The position numbers and the translations under genes are program-made. A model generated the notes under the pieces. The model was not told the DNA's origin, did no database searches, and was given only the letters and a program-made list of their open reading frames with translations. 64,000 nt of DNA from Hymenobacter caeli (lineage in GTDB: Bacteria; Bacteroidota; Bacteroidia; Cytophagales; Hymenobacteraceae): the NCBI RefSeq assembly GCF_013294115.1, contig NZ_JABSNP010000015.1, positions 62,001 to 126,000 on the forward strand, given 5' to 3'. Each line of letters opens with the position of its first letter. The stretch's first letter is position 1. Shown in pieces: positions 62,453-64,000 of the stretch.

Positions 62453-62479
62453 GGGCCCGCCCGGGGCGCGGGCGGGCCC
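62453..62479. repeat. Very GC-rich hairpin in the susD-galM gap
   Basis: Perfect 10-base arms GGGCCCGCCC (62453-62462) and GGGCGGGCCC (62470-62479) with a 7-base loop, starting 14 bases after the susD stop. There is no T tract on the minus strand, so it is more likely an mRNA 3'-end or intercistronic hairpin than a classical terminator. Confidence 0.7.
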
Positions 62480-62492
62480 CGGCGGCCGGGGG

Positions 62493-64000
62493 CTAGTACC
62501 CGGGGTTCTGCTTGATGCCCGGGTCGATGTCGATGTCGCTCTGCGGAATGGGCATGTACTTGGACACGCCCAGGCGGAAGTTGCTGAAGTCCGGGTCGCG
62601 GGTAATCAGGTCGTTGAGGCCGGCCTGGTTGTCGAGCAGGCCCCAGCGGTTGATGTCGAACCAGCGCTGGCCCTCGCCGGCCAGCTCGCGGCCGCGCTCG
62701 GCACGCATGTACAGGCGCAGGCTGCTCTGGGTGTAGCTGGCGGCCGAAATGGGGGCCAGGCCCACGCGCTGGCGCACCTGGTTCACGAGGGGCACGGCCT
62801 GGGCGGTCTGGCCCAGCTCGTTCAGGGCTTCGGCTTGCAGCAGCAGCACGTCGGCGTAGCGGATGACGCGGAAGTTGATGCCCGAGGTGAAGTTTTCGGG
62901 CGTGGTGCGGGTGCGGTCGTTCAGGTACTTGCGCCAGTACTGCTGGCTGGGGTTGTAGCCGAGCTGGGCGAAGGTTTTGCCGTAGAACTGGTCGGGGTTG
63001 AGGTTGCTGATGATGGAGACGTCGCGGCGGGGGTCGATGCGGTGTTTAGTAGTGCTGCCCGCCGCCAAAGCCACCGTCGAGTCGGTGTAGGCGTCCAGCA
63101 GCCAGCGGCGGGGCTGCACGTCGGAAAACGAGTAAATGGGCGGCCCAAAGAAGTTGGGCCGGTCGTAGCCCTCCGAAGCCGACGCGTTGTCCTGGCCCTG
63201 GCCCACGTCGAGCACCGCGCCCGAGTACTGCACCTCGAACACGGATTCGGCGTTGTTTTCGTTGGCGTCGGTGAAGTTGTCGAGGTAGTTGGGCACCAGT
63301 GAGTAAGTACCCGAGCTGATGATGGTGGCGAACAGCGCCGAAGCCTCGGTGTACTTGTGCTGCTGCATGTACATCTTGGCCAGCAGGGCCTGGGCGGCCC
63401 CTTTGGTCACGCGGCCCTTGTCGGCACCCCCGTAGGTCAGGGGCAGGTCGGGAATGGCGGCCGTGAGGTCGGCAATCACCTGGGCCTCCACCTCGGCCGG
63501 GGTGGCCTGGTGGGCCCGGGTGGTGGCCGTCGACTCGGTGATAATCAGCGGTACGTTGCCAAAAAACGAGTCGAAGTCGAAGTACATCAGGGCCCGCACG
63601 AACCGGGTTTCGGCCAACAGCCGGGCCTTCAGCGCGGCGTCCATCTGGATGTCGGGGATGTGGGTCAGCGCCTGGTTGGTGCGGTAAATCGTGCGGTAGT
63701 AGTCGTTCCAGGCGAAGGACGAGATGAAGAAGTTGTTGTTGGCCTGGATGAAGCGGGTGAAAATGGCCAGCTCCACGAAGGGGCTCTGGCTGAACGACTC
63801 GTCGGAGCGGGCCGTGATGAACTGCCAGGAATGGCCGTAGCAGGCGTACTGCTGCACCCCCGAGTAGCAGGCAATCACGCCCTTGTTGGCGTCGTCGGCC
63901 GTCAGCCAGAACTGCGAGGTCGACGGCGCGTTGGGGTTCGTTTTGTCCAGCAGGTCCTTCTGGCAGCCGGTGGCCAGCAGCAGGCCGCCCGCCAGCAGCA
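62493..64000 (-). CDS. SusD/RagB family lipoprotein, start beyond window
   Basis: At least 502 residues, with the 5' end cut by the window edge. The visible N-terminus reads LLLAGGLLLATGCQKDLLDK, so the lipobox cysteine is present and only a few signal residues are missing. SusD features: LKARLLAETRFVRALMYFDF, GRVTKGAAQALLAKMYMQQ, VIRYADVLLLQAEALNELGQ, RAERGRELAGEGQRWFDINR and a terminal IKQNPGY. It is the nutrient-binding partner of a SusC expected just outside the window. Heading the arabinose cluster, it probably binds arabinan oligosaccharides. Confidence 0.95.
   Translation of the reverse strand, partial: LLAGGLLLATGCQKDLLDKTNPNAPSTSQFWLTADDANKGVIACYSGVQQYACYGHSWQFITARSDESFSQSPFVELAIFTRFIQANNNFFISSFAWNDYYRTIYRTNQALTHIPDIQMDAALKARLLAETRFVRALMYFDFDSFFGNVPLIITESTATTRAHQATPAEVEAQVIADLTAAIPDLPLTYGGADKGRVTKGAAQALLAKMYMQQHKYTEASALFATIISSGTYSLVPNYLDNFTDANENNAESVFEVQYSGAVLDVGQGQDNASASEGYDRPNFFGPPIYSFSDVQPRRWLLDAYTDSTVALAAGSTTKHRIDPRRDVSIISNLNPDQFYGKTFAQLGYNPSQQYWRKYLNDRTRTTPENFTSGINFRVIRYADVLLLQAEALNELGQTAQAVPLVNQVRQRVGLAPISAASYTQSSLRLYMRAERGRELAGEGQRWFDINRWGLLDNQAGLNDLITRDPDFSNFRLGVSKYMPIPQSDIDIDPGIKQNPGY

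Overview
The window looks like chromosomal DNA from a Hymenobacter-like member of the Bacteroidota (Cytophagales). The evidence is very high GC, SusC/SusD outer-membrane pairs, TonB-dependent receptors, promoters with the Bacteroidota -7 pattern TAnnTTTG, several GTG/TTG starts with very short leaders, and many palindromic intergenic repeats. The hexamer GGGGCC/GGCCCC is extremely common, largely because Gly-Ala pairs are written GGG-GCC. Identification is by reading motifs; no database search was possible.

Layout. 1-2105: end of a phytase-like esterase, a DbpA-type RNA helicase and a small protein-tyrosine phosphatase. 2106-6869: a SusD/SusC pair with a LacI-type operator candidate in its promoter. 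7291-9826: an IS4-like transposase remnant, a pirin, a small outer-membrane barrel protein and a DUF4142 protein. 9932-15726: a LexA/CI-like S24 regulator, a membrane protein, RecQ with a DUF559 nuclease-like domain reading into it in frame between palindromic repeat arms, and a THUMP methyltransferase. 15841-17063: a zeta-type kinase with an overlapping 48-residue ORF, and an AT-rich orphan gene. 17135-30203: mostly housekeeping (FucP-like permease, MurB, a CDP-alcohol phosphatidyltransferase, MutS2, a TIGR02757 protein, LysM/RlpA, KdsB, an eIF1-like factor, a lipid kinase, GAPDH, tRNA-Glu).

30423-39641 is a minus-strand uptake locus of unknown substrate: TonB receptor, YnjB-like binding protein, two permeases, two paralogous amidotransferase-like proteins and an ATPase, followed after a repeat by a radical SAM enzyme. 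39752-43108 holds a DUF2064 transferase, then a PQQ-type sugar dehydrogenase with its cytochrome c.

43271-64000 is an arabinan/L-arabinose utilisation locus. It has a LacI regulator with an operator candidate, three GH43 enzymes, GH127, GH27 and GH51 enzymes, a sodium/sugar symporter, AraA, AraD, AraB, an exported aldose epimerase and a SusD cut by the window edge. Presumably the surface endo-arabinanase and SusD capture and cut polymer, periplasmic GH43/GH51/GH127/GH27 enzymes release arabinose, the symporter imports it, and AraA, AraB and AraD convert it to xylulose 5-phosphate. Nearly every junction between these genes carries a palindromic repeat, and the repeats belong to several unrelated families.
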